A stretch of 64,000 nt of DNA, from positions 2,480,001 to 2,544,000 of the forward strand of contig NZ_CP121252.1 in NCBI RefSeq assembly GCF_029637705.1, in the 5' to 3' direction. The translations under genes were made by a program, and so were the position numbers. Below are positions 27,148 through 36,794 of the stretch, piece by piece. Origin of the DNA: Citricoccus muralis. GTDB lineage: Bacteria > Actinomycetota > Actinomycetes > Actinomycetales > Micrococcaceae. Within the stretch, counting starts at the first letter, position 1. Every line of letters begins with the position of its first letter. The notes below the pieces were generated by a model that ran no database searches, had not been told where the DNA came from, and saw nothing but the letters and a program-made list of their open reading frames with translations.

Positions 27148-28055
27148 TTCGGCGCCCGCTCATCACCGGAGCGCTCACCGTAGCCGCCCTGGCCGCCGCC
27201 ACGGTGGCCTACGGCGTGTACGAGACGCGCCGCTTCGTGGTGCGGCGGGAAACGCTGCCCTTGCTACCCGCCGGGGCTGCACCGGTGCGGGTGCTCCACC
27301 TCTCCGACATCCACCTGATGCCGCGAGACACGCTCAAACTGCACTGGTTACGCGAACTCGACGCCGCATTGCAGCCCGACCTGGTGGTGAACACCGGTGA
27401 CAACATCGGTTCCGCCGCATCCATCCCGTTGCTGCTCGAGGCCATGGAACCACTGCTTGCCCGCCCCGGGATCTTCGTGCCCGGCTCCAACGACTACTAC
27501 GCGCCCAAACCACTGATCAACCCGTTCAAGTACTTCGCCGGCCCCTCCTCCGCCGACTTCGATCGCGAAGAACGCGAGGCGCTCGCCCGGCGCCGTCTAC
27601 CCAGCGACCAGTTGTTCGCAGCATTCGAGCAGGCCGGCTGGCTCAACCTCACCAACACCACCGCCCGAGTGAACCTCGGTGGCACCGCAATTGACTTCGC
27701 CGGCACCGACGACCCGCACCTGGATCTCGACCGCTGGCCCGGCTTTGCTGCGGCACACTCCCCCGCCCTGCGGCTGGGCGTCACCCACGCCCCCTACCAG
27801 CGGGTGCTGGAGGCGATGCGCGACGATGGCGCCGATCTGATGCTGGCCGGGCACACCCACGGCGGCCAGATCTGTCTACCCTTCTACGGGGCATTGGTCA
27901 CCAACAGTGACCTGCCCACCCGCTACGCCTCCGGGCTGCACTGGTGGGACGGCACCCCCTTCAACGTCTCGGCCGGAATCGGCGCAGCTCCGGCGGCGCC
28001 GATCCGGATCGCCTGCCGGCCGGAAGCCGTCGTCATCGACCTGATGCCACGATGA
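27144..28055 (+). CDS. Membrane-anchored metallophosphoesterase (YkuE/Rv3683 type)
   Basis: A 303-residue calcineurin-like phosphoesterase with an N-terminal signal-anchor (LITGALTVAALAAATVAYGV). Metal-binding motifs are complete: HLSDIHLMP, LVVNTGDNIG, PGSNDYYAP, GVTHAP and LAGHTHGGQICLP. Asn in GSND matches the family variant of the GNHD motif. The likely site is the outer face of the membrane next to the PBP. Its substrate is unknown; lipid or cell-wall phosphates are plausible. The GTG start is shared with the PBP stop. Confidence 0.9.
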   Translation: MIRRPLITGALTVAALAAATVAYGVYETRRFVVRRETLPLLPAGAAPVRVLHLSDIHLMPRDTLKLHWLRELDAALQPDLVVNTGDNIGSAASIPLLLEAMEPLLARPGIFVPGSNDYYAPKPLINPFKYFAGPSSADFDREEREALARRRLPSDQLFAAFEQAGWLNLTNTTARVNLGGTAIDFAGTDDPHLDLDRWPGFAAAHSPALRLGVTHAPYQRVLEAMRDDGADLMLAGHTHGGQICLPFYGALVTNSDLPTRYASGLHWWDGTPFNVSAGIGAAPAAPIRIACRPEAVVIDLMPR

Positions 28056-29779
28056 CCGCGAAGAGCACCGAACGCAGCATCTGGCAGGCCATCGCCCGGC
28101 TCAGCCCCTACCTCGACGGGGTGCGCTGGCGCTGGGCGCTGGGCCTGACCGCCGCCCTGGCCGCCTCGCTCGTGGCCCTGGTGATCCCCCAAGTCATCCA
28201 GCATCTCGTGAACTCCATCGTGCACGCCGGCTCCGCCCAGGTGTGGACCGCCGCACTCATCATGGCCGTGCTAGGTGTGGCCGAGGCCGGACTCATCTAC
28301 GCCCGCCGATTCTTCGTACTGCCACCGGCCGCCGGGGTCGAAACCCGCGCCCGGGTGGCGCTGTACCGGAGACTGCAGAGGATGCCGCTGTCTTTCCACG
28401 ACGCCTGGCCCTCCGGACAGTTGCTTTCCCGGGCCGTGTCCGATCTGAACCTGCTGCGCCGGTGGATCGCGTTCGGCACCATCATGTTCATTGTCTCGGT
28501 GATCACCATCCTGGTGGGCATGGGGTTGATGTTCTCGCTGTCCTGGCAGCTCGCGCTCGTGTACCTGTTAGGCGCGGTGCCGATCATGTGGCGCTCCTTC
28601 GGGTTCCGCCTCGACTTCCGGGCCGCCTCACGGCTTTCCCAGGACCAGGCGGGCGACCTCGCCACCACGGTGGAAGAATCCGTGCACGGGATCCGGGTGC
28701 TCAAAGCGTTCGGGCGCAGTGGTGAGGCGCTCGACGGGTTCCGCAGCCAGGCCGACACACTGCGCGGCACCGAAGTACACAAAGCCACCGTGCTCTCCCG
28801 ATTCATCGGTCTGGTGGTGGCCCTGCCGGAGATCGTGCTCGGCATCAGTCTGGCTCTCGGCCTGTACCTCACCGCAGACGGCTCGCTCACCGTGGGCGCG
28901 CTGGCTGCGTTCTTCGCCACCGCGATGGTGCTGGCCGGGCCCGTGGAATCGGTGGGCCAGCTGATGGGTATGGCGCTGTCCGCCAAGACCGCTATCGACC
29001 GGCACATCGAGGTGATGGATCAGCCCGCCGTCATCGAACCCTCACAGCCCCAGACCCCACCACGACGCGGCAGCCTCGAGTTCCGGGGTGCCGAATTCCA
29101 CTACGCCGACGCCGAACCCGACGACGCCGGGCACATACCCGCCCTGTTCAGCGTGAACCTGGAGGTCCGCCCCGGCGAAACCATGGCGCTGGTGGGTGTG
29201 ACCGGTTCCGGGAAATCCACCCTGGCGCATCTGGCCCCTCGACTCTACGACGTCACCGGCGGCCAGGTGCTCGTGGACGGGGTGGACGTGCGCGAGATGA
29301 GCCTGGACACGCTGCGCACCCGGGTGGCCATCGCCCTGGAGGAGCCGACCTTGTTTTCGGACACGGTGCGCAACAACGTGCTACTCGCCGCCGACGAGGA
29401 GATGCTGCACACCGCACTGCACACCGCCCACGCCGATTTCGTCTACGACCTGCCCGAAGGCGTTGAGACTCAGATCGGTGAGCAGGGGCTGAGCCTCTCC
29501 GGCGGGCAACGGCAGCGCCTCAGCCTGGCCCGCGCGATTGCCGCCCGACCCGACATTCTGGTGCTTGACGACCCGCTCTCGGCGGTGGATGTGCACACCG
29601 AGGAGCTGATCACCGCCCGGCTGCGCGAAGTGCTCGCCGACACCACCGTATTGATTGTGGCCCACCGCCGCTCCACCGTGGCCCTGGCCGACCGAGTGGC
29701 GGTGCTGCACGAGGGCCGCATCGTGGAAGTGGGCGCACCGGATGAGATGCGCTCCGAGATCTACCGGGAGCTGCTGTGA
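28052..29779 (+). CDS. ABC exporter half-transporter with degenerate catalytic site
   Basis: A 575-residue type IV ABC exporter subunit: six transmembrane helices (about residues 25-300) and a nucleotide-binding domain. Walker A is GVTGSGKST, the signature is LSGGQRQRLSLARA and the H-loop is VAHRRST. Walker B reads ILVLDDPLSAVD, with Asp where the catalytic Glu normally sits. This is the hallmark of the non-hydrolysing site in heterodimeric exporters. Starting at the ATG inside the phosphoesterase stop gives the usual N-terminus. It is coupled to the second half-transporter by GTGA. The substrate is unknown (drug or lipid). Confidence 0.92.
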   Translation: MTAKSTERSIWQAIARLSPYLDGVRWRWALGLTAALAASLVALVIPQVIQHLVNSIVHAGSAQVWTAALIMAVLGVAEAGLIYARRFFVLPPAAGVETRARVALYRRLQRMPLSFHDAWPSGQLLSRAVSDLNLLRRWIAFGTIMFIVSVITILVGMGLMFSLSWQLALVYLLGAVPIMWRSFGFRLDFRAASRLSQDQAGDLATTVEESVHGIRVLKAFGRSGEALDGFRSQADTLRGTEVHKATVLSRFIGLVVALPEIVLGISLALGLYLTADGSLTVGALAAFFATAMVLAGPVESVGQLMGMALSAKTAIDRHIEVMDQPAVIEPSQPQTPPRRGSLEFRGAEFHYADAEPDDAGHIPALFSVNLEVRPGETMALVGVTGSGKSTLAHLAPRLYDVTGGQVLVDGVDVREMSLDTLRTRVAIALEEPTLFSDTVRNNVLLAADEEMLHTALHTAHADFVYDLPEGVETQIGEQGLSLSGGQRQRLSLARAIAARPDILVLDDPLSAVDVHTEELITARLREVLADTTVLIVAHRRSTVALADRVAVLHEGRIVEVGAPDEMRSEIYRELL

Positions 29780-31578
29780 TCGGAACCAGCGGAGAAGAAG
29801 AGCTCCACCTCTCGCGTGAGGACCGCAAACATGTGCGGCGCCGCTCCCTGCGGCTACTCGGCGCACTGGCCCGGCCGGTGGCCTGGAAGCTGTTGGTCGT
29901 CGTCGTCCTCGTCGTGATCGCCAATGCCGCCCGGGCCGCGTTCCCGCTGCTCATCGCCTGGTCCATCGACGCCGGGCTGCCCGCCCTGCAACGCGGAATA
30001 GAAGCCAACGACGGTTCCGCGGTGCCCACCGCACTGGGGATCGGGGGTGCCTACGCGCTCACCGGGGCAGTGGCCGGCGTGGGGCTGAGTCTCTACCTGT
30101 GGCTGACCGCCAAAGTCTCGCAAGCGATGTTGCTGGCTCTGCGGGTGCAGGTGTTCGAACACACCCAAGTTCTCTCCCTGGAGTTCCACGAGCGCTACAC
30201 CTCGGGAAAGGTGATCTCTCGGCAAACTTCCGATCTGGACTCGCTGCGCGAGCTGCTCGACCAGGGCGTGGCCGCACTTGTTTCGGGCCTCATTTTCATG
30301 AGCTTCACCGCGGCCTCCATTATTCTGCTCGACCCGTGGTCGGGGCTGGTGCTGGCCGGGGCTTTCATCCCGGTGGCGCTGCTGGTGCGCTGGTACCAGG
30401 TACGCTCCGAGGTGGTCTACCGGGCCACCCGGGTCTCCTCGGCACGGGCAATTGTGCACTTCGTGGAGACGATGACCGGCATCCGCGCCGTGCAGGCCTA
30501 CCGTCGGGCCCGCGCCAACGACGACCGCTACGAGGAACTGGCCGAGCAGTACCGCGATGACACGGTGGAATCACTGCGCCTGTTCGGGGTGTTGCAGCCC
30601 ACCATGGTGCTCATCGGCAACGCCACGGTGGTGGCTCTGCTGCTCTTCGGCGGGTTCCGGGTGGTGGCCGGGGATCTGGAGATCGGTGTGCTGGTGGCGC
30701 TGCTGTTGGCTGGCAAGCGGGTGTTCCAGCCCATGGAGCAGGTCGCCATGTTCTACTCCTCCTTCCAGTCCGCCTCGGCCGCGCTCGAGAAGGTCTCCGG
30801 GGTGCTTGAGGAGACCCCCACCGTGCAGTATCCGGAGCACCCCACCCCGGTGCAGGCCCAGGGGCATCTCCGTTTCACCGACGCCGAGTTCGGCTACACC
30901 GACCGTACGGTGCTGCCTCGCTTCGACCTGGATATCCCGGCCGGGCAGACCGTGGCCGTGGTGGGACCCACGGGTGCCGGAAAATCCACGCTGGCGAAAC
31001 TGATCGCCCGCTTCTACGACGTCAGCGCCGGCAGCCTCACCCTCGACGGTGTCGAGCTGCGCGACATCTCCCACGAGCAGTTACGCGAAGCAGTGGTGAT
31101 GGTGACCCAGGAGGCGTTCCTGTTCTCCGGTTCGGCTGCCGAGAACATCGAGATCGGCCGTCCGGGGGCCTCTCGGGAGGATATCGAGGCGGCTGCTCGC
31201 GCCGTCGGCGCGCACGAGTTTCTCTCGGAGCTGGGCTACGACACCGACATCTCCGCCCGCGGTGTCTCCGCCGGGCAACGCCAGCTGATTTCCTTCGCCC
31301 GCGCGTTCCTGGCCGATCCGGCGGTGCTCATTCTCGACGAGGCCACCGCCTCCCTGGACCTGCCCAGCGAGCGGGCGGTGCAGGCGGGCATGGAGCAGCT
31401 GCTGGGTTCGCGCACCGCGCTGATCATCGCCCACCGGCTCTCCACCGTGCTCACCGCCGACCGGGTGCTCGTGATTGACGACGGCCGGATCGTCGAGGAT
31501 GGCAGCCCGGCACAGCTGCTGGCCGAGGGCGGCCGGTTCGCCGAACTGCACCGGGCTTGGGAGCAGTCTCAGCACTGA
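29776..31578 (+). CDS. ABC exporter half-transporter, catalytic partner
   Basis: A 600-residue partner of the preceding subunit. Six transmembrane helices lie in residues ~30-330. In the nucleotide-binding domain, Walker A is GPTGAGKST, Walker B is VLILDEATASLD with the catalytic Glu, and the H-loop is IAHRLST. The signature is GVSAGQRQLISFARA rather than LSGGQ. This degenerate signature would complete the degenerate site of the first subunit, so the pair fits an asymmetric heterodimer. The GTG start overlaps the preceding stop. Its 3' end is only 7 bases from the convergent acyl-CoA ligase. Confidence 0.92.
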   Translation: MIGTSGEEELHLSREDRKHVRRRSLRLLGALARPVAWKLLVVVVLVVIANAARAAFPLLIAWSIDAGLPALQRGIEANDGSAVPTALGIGGAYALTGAVAGVGLSLYLWLTAKVSQAMLLALRVQVFEHTQVLSLEFHERYTSGKVISRQTSDLDSLRELLDQGVAALVSGLIFMSFTAASIILLDPWSGLVLAGAFIPVALLVRWYQVRSEVVYRATRVSSARAIVHFVETMTGIRAVQAYRRARANDDRYEELAEQYRDDTVESLRLFGVLQPTMVLIGNATVVALLLFGGFRVVAGDLEIGVLVALLLAGKRVFQPMEQVAMFYSSFQSASAALEKVSGVLEETPTVQYPEHPTPVQAQGHLRFTDAEFGYTDRTVLPRFDLDIPAGQTVAVVGPTGAGKSTLAKLIARFYDVSAGSLTLDGVELRDISHEQLREAVVMVTQEAFLFSGSAAENIEIGRPGASREDIEAAARAVGAHEFLSELGYDTDISARGVSAGQRQLISFARAFLADPAVLILDEATASLDLPSERAVQAGMEQLLGSRTALIIAHRLSTVLTADRVLVIDDGRIVEDGSPAQLLAEGGRFAELHRAWEQSQH

Positions 31579-31585
31579 ATCAGAA

Positions 31586-33235
31586 TCAGCTCTGGTACTG
31601 GTCCCGGTACTGCTCTCGCAGCCCCTTCTTGTTGAGCTTGCCCACCGAGGTGCGGGCAATGGTATCCACGAACAGCACTTCGTCGGGCAACTGCCAGTCG
31701 GCGAAGGCGCCGCGTAAGACACCGCGGACGTCATCGTCACTCACAGAGTCCCCCTCCTGAGCGACGACGAGCGCCAGCGGCCGTTCTTCCCATTTCGGGT
31801 GGGGGATGCCGAAGACCGCTGCTTCAGCAACCCCGGGCAGGCTGACGATGAGGTTCTCCATATCGATGGAGGAGATCCACTCGCCACCGGACTTGATCAC
31901 GTCTTTGAGCCGGTCGGTGACCTTGAGGTAGCCGCGGGAGTCGATGAATCCCACGTCGCCGGAACGCCAGTAACCCTCGGCGTCGAAGCCGGCCTCGCTG
32001 GCCTCCGGGTTCTGGTAGTACTCCGCGGTGATCCAGGGACCGCGCAGCATGATTTCGCCCACGGACTTGCCATCGTGCGGTAGTGGTTCACCGGCCGGGT
32101 CCACGATCTTCACGTCGACGCCGGGGACCACGTACCCCTGAGACCGGCGCAGCTCCCAGGCCTCGTCCTCGGTGAGGCCCAAGCCGGGCCGCAACCGGTT
32201 GGTGGAAGCGACCGGGGAGGTTTCGGTGGCGCCGTAGGCGTGCACCACCTCGGCCCCGGTGAGCTCATAGAACCCCCGCATCATTGACAGCGGTGGTTCG
32301 GAGGCTCCGCAGATCAGGCGCATCCTGGAGAAATCGGGAGCGGAGCCATTCTTAGCCACCCCTTCCAGGTGCTGCAGCATCGGCATCAGGATGGCCGGCG
32401 CGGCCGGGGCCACGGTGACCCCGTGATCCATCATGGCCGAGGTGAGCATCTCCATCTCGGTCGCGGCGAACCGGCCGGGAAGCACCGAGCGAGCACCCAC
32501 CAGCACGGCAGTGTAGGGCAGTCCCCAGCACTGCACGTGGAACATCGGGGTGAGGAACATGATGGTGTCTTGCACGGTGATGCCGATGTTCATCGCCACC
32601 GCGGAGGCGTGCAGCCAGGTGGAGCGGTGCGAGAAGAACACGCCCTTGGGCCGGCCGGTGGTGCCGGTGGTGAAGCAGGCGCCGGAAGCGGTGCGCTCAT
32701 CCACCTCGGGCAGCTGGAAGCGTTCTGCTTCGTCTTCGCTGGCCAGCAGCGCCTCGTAGTGCAGTTCGCCATCGCGGGCGTCGTCGACGTCGTCGCTGGC
32801 GATGATCCAGGTGACCGAAACCCGGTCCTGGACGTCTTCCATGACCGAGCGCAGGGACTCATCGACGATGATGTGGCTGACCCCGGAGTGCTCGATGACG
32901 TAGCTGAGGTCGGTGGGTGACAGGCGCAGGTTCAGCTGCACCATGGTCGCGGCGAGTGCGGGCACGGCGAAGTAGGACTCGAAGTGGCGCAGATCGTTCC
33001 ACATCAGCAGACCCACGTGGGTGCCAGCACCGATGCCCAGGCCGCTGAAGCCGGTCGCCAGGCGTCGCACCCGCGCCCAGGTGTCAGCGTAGTTGGTGGT
33101 GTGCCACTGGCCGTCGAGGGTGCGGTGCACGACGTCCTGATCGCCGAAGCTGCGGGCAGCGTGAGCAAGCATGCGGGTGGTGGTGAGCTGCGCGTCGCCC
33201 ATGGTGGAGACGGTGCCCAGTACGGGTGATGTCAT
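31586..33235 (-). CDS. Long-/medium-chain acyl-CoA ligase (FadD-like, ANL family)
   Basis: A 549-residue adenylate-forming enzyme that activates fatty acids to acyl-CoA. Motifs are [19 protein letters not shown] (phosphate loop), [30 protein letters not shown] and [19 protein letters not shown], with the C-terminal catalytic Lys in [19 protein letters not shown] lies five bases before the ATG. It follows purC on the same strand after a 62-base gap containing a perfect palindrome (33274-33294), so it probably has its own regulated promoter. Chain-length preference cannot be told. Confidence 0.93.
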   Translation of the reverse strand: MTSPVLGTVSTMGDAQLTTTRMLAHAARSFGDQDVVHRTLDGQWHTTNYADTWARVRRLATGFSGLGIGAGTHVGLLMWNDLRHFESYFAVPALAATMVQLNLRLSPTDLSYVIEHSGVSHIIVDESLRSVMEDVQDRVSVTWIIASDDVDDARDGELHYEALLASEDEAERFQLPEVDERTASGACFTTGTTGRPKGVFFSHRSTWLHASAVAMNIGITVQDTIMFLTPMFHVQCWGLPYTAVLVGARSVLPGRFAATEMEMLTSAMMDHGVTVAPAAPAILMPMLQHLEGVAKNGSAPDFSRMRLICGASEPPLSMMRGFYELTGAEVVHAYGATETSPVASTNRLRPGLGLTEDEAWELRRSQGYVVPGVDVKIVDPAGEPLPHDGKSVGEIMLRGPWITAEYYQNPEASEAGFDAEGYWRSGDVGFIDSRGYLKVTDRLKDVIKSGGEWISSIDMENLIVSLPGVAEAAVFGIPHPKWEERPLALVVAQEGDSVSDDDVRGVLRGAFADWQLPDEVLFVDTIARTSVGKLNKKGLREQYRDQYQS

Positions 33236-33273
33236 CAGTGACCTCCTGGTGGAATGTCACGTCGGTACTGGGC

Positions 33274-33294
33274 GCAACGTTGCGGTAACGTTGC
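33274..33294. promoter_or_regulatory. Candidate operator upstream of the acyl-CoA ligase
   Basis: Perfect inverted repeat GCAACGTT-N5-AACGTTGC, 39 bases upstream of the ligase start. Each arm contains the self-complementary AACGTT. Its size and position suit a TetR- or MerR-type dimer controlling fatty-acid use; a short terminator for purC is less likely because no T-run follows. The repressor is not identified. Confidence 0.5.
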
Positions 33295-33297
33295 AGC

Positions 33298-34203
33298 TTA
33301 TCCACAGGTGAATTCGCGGCCGGTGAGCCGCTCAAATGCCTCCACATAGCGGGCCCGGGTCTTCGCCACGATCTCCTGAGGCAGCTCCGGAGGTTGCGAG
33401 GTGCGGTCCCAGTCGGTGCTGGTGAGCCAGTCGCGGACAAACTGCTTGTCAAACGAGGCCTGGGCGCGGCCCGGCTCATAATCGGCAGCATCCCAGAACC
33501 GCGAAGAATCCGGGGTGAGCACCTCATCACCCAGGGTGATCAATCCGGTAACGACGTCGACCCCGAACTCGACCTTGGTATCGGCGAGGATGATGCCGGC
33601 CTCGCGAGCCGCGCGTTCGGCGCGGCGGTAGATCTGCAGCGTCATCCGGCGCAGTCGCTCCGCCGGGATCTGCCCAATCCGGGAGGCCATCTCCTCGAAG
33701 GTGATGTTCTCGTCGTGCTCGCCCACCTCTGCTTTCGCGGACGGAGTGAAGATCGCCTCCTCCAGCCGGGAGCCATCGGTGAGGCCCTGGGGCAGCGGAA
33801 TGCCGGTGACAGTGCCGTGCTCGCGGTATTCGGCCAGCCCGGAGCCGGTGAGGTAGCCGCGGGCGATGCACTCCACCGGGTACATCTGCAACCGGCGCAC
33901 GATCATCGCCCGGCCGCGCACCTGCTCGGGCACGTCCAGGGAGACCACGTGATTCGGAATGTGCTCCTCGTCCGGGTTCTCCGGGTCGGGCTGAGCCAGC
34001 TGCTCGAACCACCACAGCGAGAGCTGAGTGAGCACCGCGCCCTTGTCGGGGATGGCGGGAGACAGCGCAAAATCGTAAGCGGAGATACGGTCAGAGGCCA
34101 CGACCATCACGGTGGTGGAGGCCCCGGGCTCGGAATCGGCGGGTTCGTAGAGGTCACGCACCTTGCCGGAGTAGATGTGGCGCCAGCCGGGAATCTCGAT
34201 CAT
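33298..34203 (-). CDS. purC: Phosphoribosylaminoimidazole-succinocarboxamide synthase
   Basis: Joins CAIR and aspartate in purine biosynthesis (SAICAR synthetase), 301 residues. The N-terminal IYSGKVRDLYEP is the PurC start motif. Others are VVASDRISAYDF, MYPVECIARGYLTGSG and EHDENITFEEM; VEFGVDVVTGLITLGDEVLTPDSSRFW covers the C-terminal ATP/metal region (quoted in part: GLITLGDEVLTPDSSRFW). An upstream in-frame extension to 34269 is rejected because the ATG at 34203 overlaps the purD stop (ATGA). The last gene of a purD-purC operon. Confidence 0.97.
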   Translation of the reverse strand: MIEIPGWRHIYSGKVRDLYEPADSEPGASTTVMVVASDRISAYDFALSPAIPDKGAVLTQLSLWWFEQLAQPDPENPDEEHIPNHVVSLDVPEQVRGRAMIVRRLQMYPVECIARGYLTGSGLAEYREHGTVTGIPLPQGLTDGSRLEEAIFTPSAKAEVGEHDENITFEEMASRIGQIPAERLRRMTLQIYRRAERAAREAGIILADTKVEFGVDVVTGLITLGDEVLTPDSSRFWDAADYEPGRAQASFDKQFVRDWLTSTDWDRTSQPPELPQEIVAKTRARYVEAFERLTGREFTCG

Positions 34204-35477
34204 GCCTGCTCCTCCCCCGGAATCTGGATGTCGCCGCGTTCGGCCTTCAACCCGATGTCGGTGCGCCACTGGCCGCCGTCGAGGCTCAGGGTGGCCACCC
34301 CGGCGTAAGCCTGTTCGCGCGCTGCGGCGAGGGTCTCGCCCTGGCCGACCACGGCGAGGAGTCGGCCACCGGCGGACAGATACGTCCCGTGTTCTCCGAG
34401 CACGGTGCCGGCATGCAGCACGGGGGCCTGCACCTCGTCGAGCCCAGTGATCTCGTCACCCTTGCGCGGGGTGCCCGGATAACCGGCGGCAGCCACCACG
34501 ACGTCGACGGCGTAGCCGGGCTCCCACTCCAGCGCCGGGTACCCATTCAGTTCGGAGGTGGCGGCGGCGTGCAGCAGCTGCCCTAGCGGCGAGCGCAACT
34601 GGGCGAGGACGGCTTGGGTCTCGGGATCACCGAAGCGAGTGTTGAATTCGATCACGCGCACCCCGCGGGCGGTCACGGCCAGCCCACAGTAGAGCACGCC
34701 GTTGAAGGGGGTGCCGCGCTGGACCATCTGCTCCAGCACCGGCCGGGCCACGGTGTCGAGCACCTCGTCGACGAAGCCGTCGGGCAGCCAGTCCAGCGGG
34801 GTGTAGGCGCCCATGCCTCCGGTGTTGGGGCCGACGTCTCCGTCGAAGATGCGTTTAAAATCCTGGGCCGGTTGCAGCGCTACAGCGTCGGTGCCGTCGG
34901 CGATGACGAACAGGGAGACCTCGGGTCCGTCGAGGAACTCCTCGATGACGACCTGCGAGCCGCCGTCGAAGCAGCTCTGCGCGTGGGCCAGGGCTTCCGC
35001 ACGGTCCTCGGTGACCACGACACCCTTGCCTGCGGCCAGTCCGTCGTCCTTGACCACATAGGGTGCGCCGAATTCGTCCAACGCAGCTGCGGCTTCTTCC
35101 GCGGTGGTGGCCACACGGGCGGAGGCGGTGGGCACGCCGGCGTCGCTCATGATCTCCTTGGCGAAGGCCTTGGAGGACTCCAGTCGGGCGGCCTGCTGTG
35201 AGGGGCCGAACGTGGCGATCCCAGCGGCGCGCAGGGCGTCGGTGACCCCGGCAGCCAGCGGCGCCTCGGGGCCCACCACCACCAGATCCGCCGCCAGCTG
35301 CTGTGTCAGTTGCACGACCGCGTCGGGGTCGGTTTCGGAGACGGCGTGCACGGGCACATCCCCCCCGATTCCCGCATTACCCGGGGCGGCATGGATTTCC
35401 TCCACCGCGGGGTCGTTCATGAGGGCACGAATAATGGCGTGTTCGCGGCCGCCGGAGCCGAGCACAAGAATCTTCAC
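34200..35477 (-). CDS. purD: Phosphoribosylamine-glycine ligase
   Basis: ATP-grasp enzyme of purine biosynthesis making glycinamide ribonucleotide, 425 residues. The protein begins MKILVLGSGGREHAI, and further motifs are VVGPEAPLAAGVTDAL, VVKDDGLAAGKGVVV (ATP-grasp loop), FDGDVGPNTGGMGAYTPLDW and IEFNTRFGDPETQAVL. All domains are present and length is normal. The promoter faces the small membrane-protein gene at 35515 across a 37-base divergent gap, so the two promoters must overlap. Confidence 0.97.
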   Translation of the reverse strand: MKILVLGSGGREHAIIRALMNDPAVEEIHAAPGNAGIGGDVPVHAVSETDPDAVVQLTQQLAADLVVVGPEAPLAAGVTDALRAAGIATFGPSQQAARLESSKAFAKEIMSDAGVPTASARVATTAEEAAAALDEFGAPYVVKDDGLAAGKGVVVTEDRAEALAHAQSCFDGGSQVVIEEFLDGPEVSLFVIADGTDAVALQPAQDFKRIFDGDVGPNTGGMGAYTPLDWLPDGFVDEVLDTVARPVLEQMVQRGTPFNGVLYCGLAVTARGVRVIEFNTRFGDPETQAVLAQLRSPLGQLLHAAATSELNGYPALEWEPGYAVDVVVAAAGYPGTPRKGDEITGLDEVQAPVLHAGTVLGEHGTYLSAGGRLLAVVGQGETLAAAREQAYAGVATLSLDGGQWRTDIGLKAERGDIQIPGEEQA

Positions 35478-35514
35478 GGGGTCAAGCCTACTGGCTGTGC
35501 ACTATTCTGGCGGT

Positions 35515-35799
35515 ATGCATGAATCCGACCGGTCTCGTGACGATCATCCCTTCGGACATCAATACGGGCGCTCGCCCTCGTCGTCGCCGCTGATTCCAGG
35601 GTGGCTGCAGGTCACCTATATGTGGGTGATCGTCAGCTTCACCTGCACCCTGATCGTCTGGTACGGCTTCCGGATGGCCGGATTCGGCCGGGGTGACATT
35701 CCCCAGGCCACCATCTCGCTCACCGTGGGCGTCATCGCTGGCAGCATCGTCACCGTATTGTTGCGCCGCCGGCGCTCGGGCCGGGGAGGCCGGCGATGA
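35515..35799 (+). CDS. Small two-helix membrane protein
   Basis: A 94-residue protein of unknown function. A polar N-terminus (MHESDRSRDDHPFGHQYG) leads to two hydrophobic helices, VTYMWVIVSFTCTLIVWYGF and ISLTVGVIAGSIVTVLL, and a basic tail RRRRSGRGGRR. A frame open from 35104 is rejected because it crosses purD; the ATG at 35515 follows a TATTCT-like -10 at short distance, so the transcript may be leaderless. Its stop overlaps the asparaginase ATG, implying joint translation. Confidence 0.65.
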   Translation: MHESDRSRDDHPFGHQYGRSPSSSPLIPGWLQVTYMWVIVSFTCTLIVWYGFRMAGFGRGDIPQATISLTVGVIAGSIVTVLLRRRRSGRGGRR

Positions 35800-36794
35800 C
35801 CGCCCAACTCATCAACGTGGTGCGCAACGACGTCGTCGAGTCTTCCTCGCAGGGCTCCGCCGTGGTGGTGGGCCCCGACGGTAGCGTGCTCTGCACTGTT
35901 GGCACGCCGGAGGACATTATTTATCCGCGTTCCTCGCTGAAACCCCTGCAGGCTATCGCCTCGCTGCGGGTGGGTGCACCGTTACGTGACGAGCAGCTGG
36001 CCCTGGCCTGTGGCTCGCACCGCGGCACCGAGGCCCACCAGCAGGTCGCCGCCCGCATTCTCGACGACGCCGGTTTGAGCGAGGACGACCTGCAGTGCCC
36101 GGAGGCCTATCCCGCTGACTCCGGTGAGGTGGCCCGGCTGGCCGCCGTCAGCGCCCCGGTGCGGCTGACCAAGACGCCCTTGGCGTTCAACTGCTCGGGC
36201 AAACACTCCGGGTTCCTCTCCGCCGCCCGCGCCGCCGGGCATCCCACCGAGACCTACCTCGACCCGGAACACCCGGTGCAGCGCGAGGTGTTCTCGGTGA
36301 TCGAGCAGTACTGCGATGAGACGATCACCCATCACGGCGTGGATGGCTGTGGCGCCCCGGCCCCGATACTCTCGCTGACCGGGCTGGCCCGCGGCATCGG
36401 ACAGGTGGCGTCGGCCCCGCACCGGCGCACCGCAGAGCTGGCCGCCGCTCAGGTAGCCACCGCCATGCTCGAGCACCCCTGTGCGGTGCACGGTCCCACC
36501 AGCTCCGACACCGTGATCCTGCGCGAGCTCGGCGTACTCTCCAAGCTCGGAGCCGAGGGGGTCCGCGTGCTCGCCGCCCCCGATGGCACCACCGTGGCGG
36601 TGAAAGCCCAGGACGGGTCGCACCGGGCCGGCGGGCTCGTCGGGCTGGTACTGCTCTCTCAATTCGCCCCGGAAGCGGTGCCGCTGGACGCCATCACCCC
36701 CGTGCTGGAGACCGTAGTGCCGCAGGTGCTCGGTGGCGGGAAACCCGTGGGCCGGATCCAGCTGGGCCACGACGTGCTCGAGGTGCTCGACTGA
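35796..36794 (+). CDS. Asparaginase (asparaginase-II superfamily), copy 1
   Basis: A 332-residue member of the actinobacterial/thermophilic asparaginase-II family (Pfam Asparaginase_II), which hydrolyses L-asparagine to aspartate and ammonia. Family landmarks are IYPRSSLKPLQ (Ser/Lys of the active centre), ACGSHRGTEAHQ, FNCSGKHSGFL and HHGVDGCGAPAP. Cytoplasmic: no signal peptide. It overlaps the small membrane protein by ATGA and shares one base with the sterol-carrier-like gene. A paralogue lies two genes downstream, sharing these motifs. Confidence 0.88.
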   Translation: MTAQLINVVRNDVVESSSQGSAVVVGPDGSVLCTVGTPEDIIYPRSSLKPLQAIASLRVGAPLRDEQLALACGSHRGTEAHQQVAARILDDAGLSEDDLQCPEAYPADSGEVARLAAVSAPVRLTKTPLAFNCSGKHSGFLSAARAAGHPTETYLDPEHPVQREVFSVIEQYCDETITHHGVDGCGAPAPILSLTGLARGIGQVASAPHRRTAELAAAQVATAMLEHPCAVHGPTSSDTVILRELGVLSKLGAEGVRVLAAPDGTTVAVKAQDGSHRAGGLVGLVLLSQFAPEAVPLDAITPVLETVVPQVLGGGKPVGRIQLGHDVLEVLD

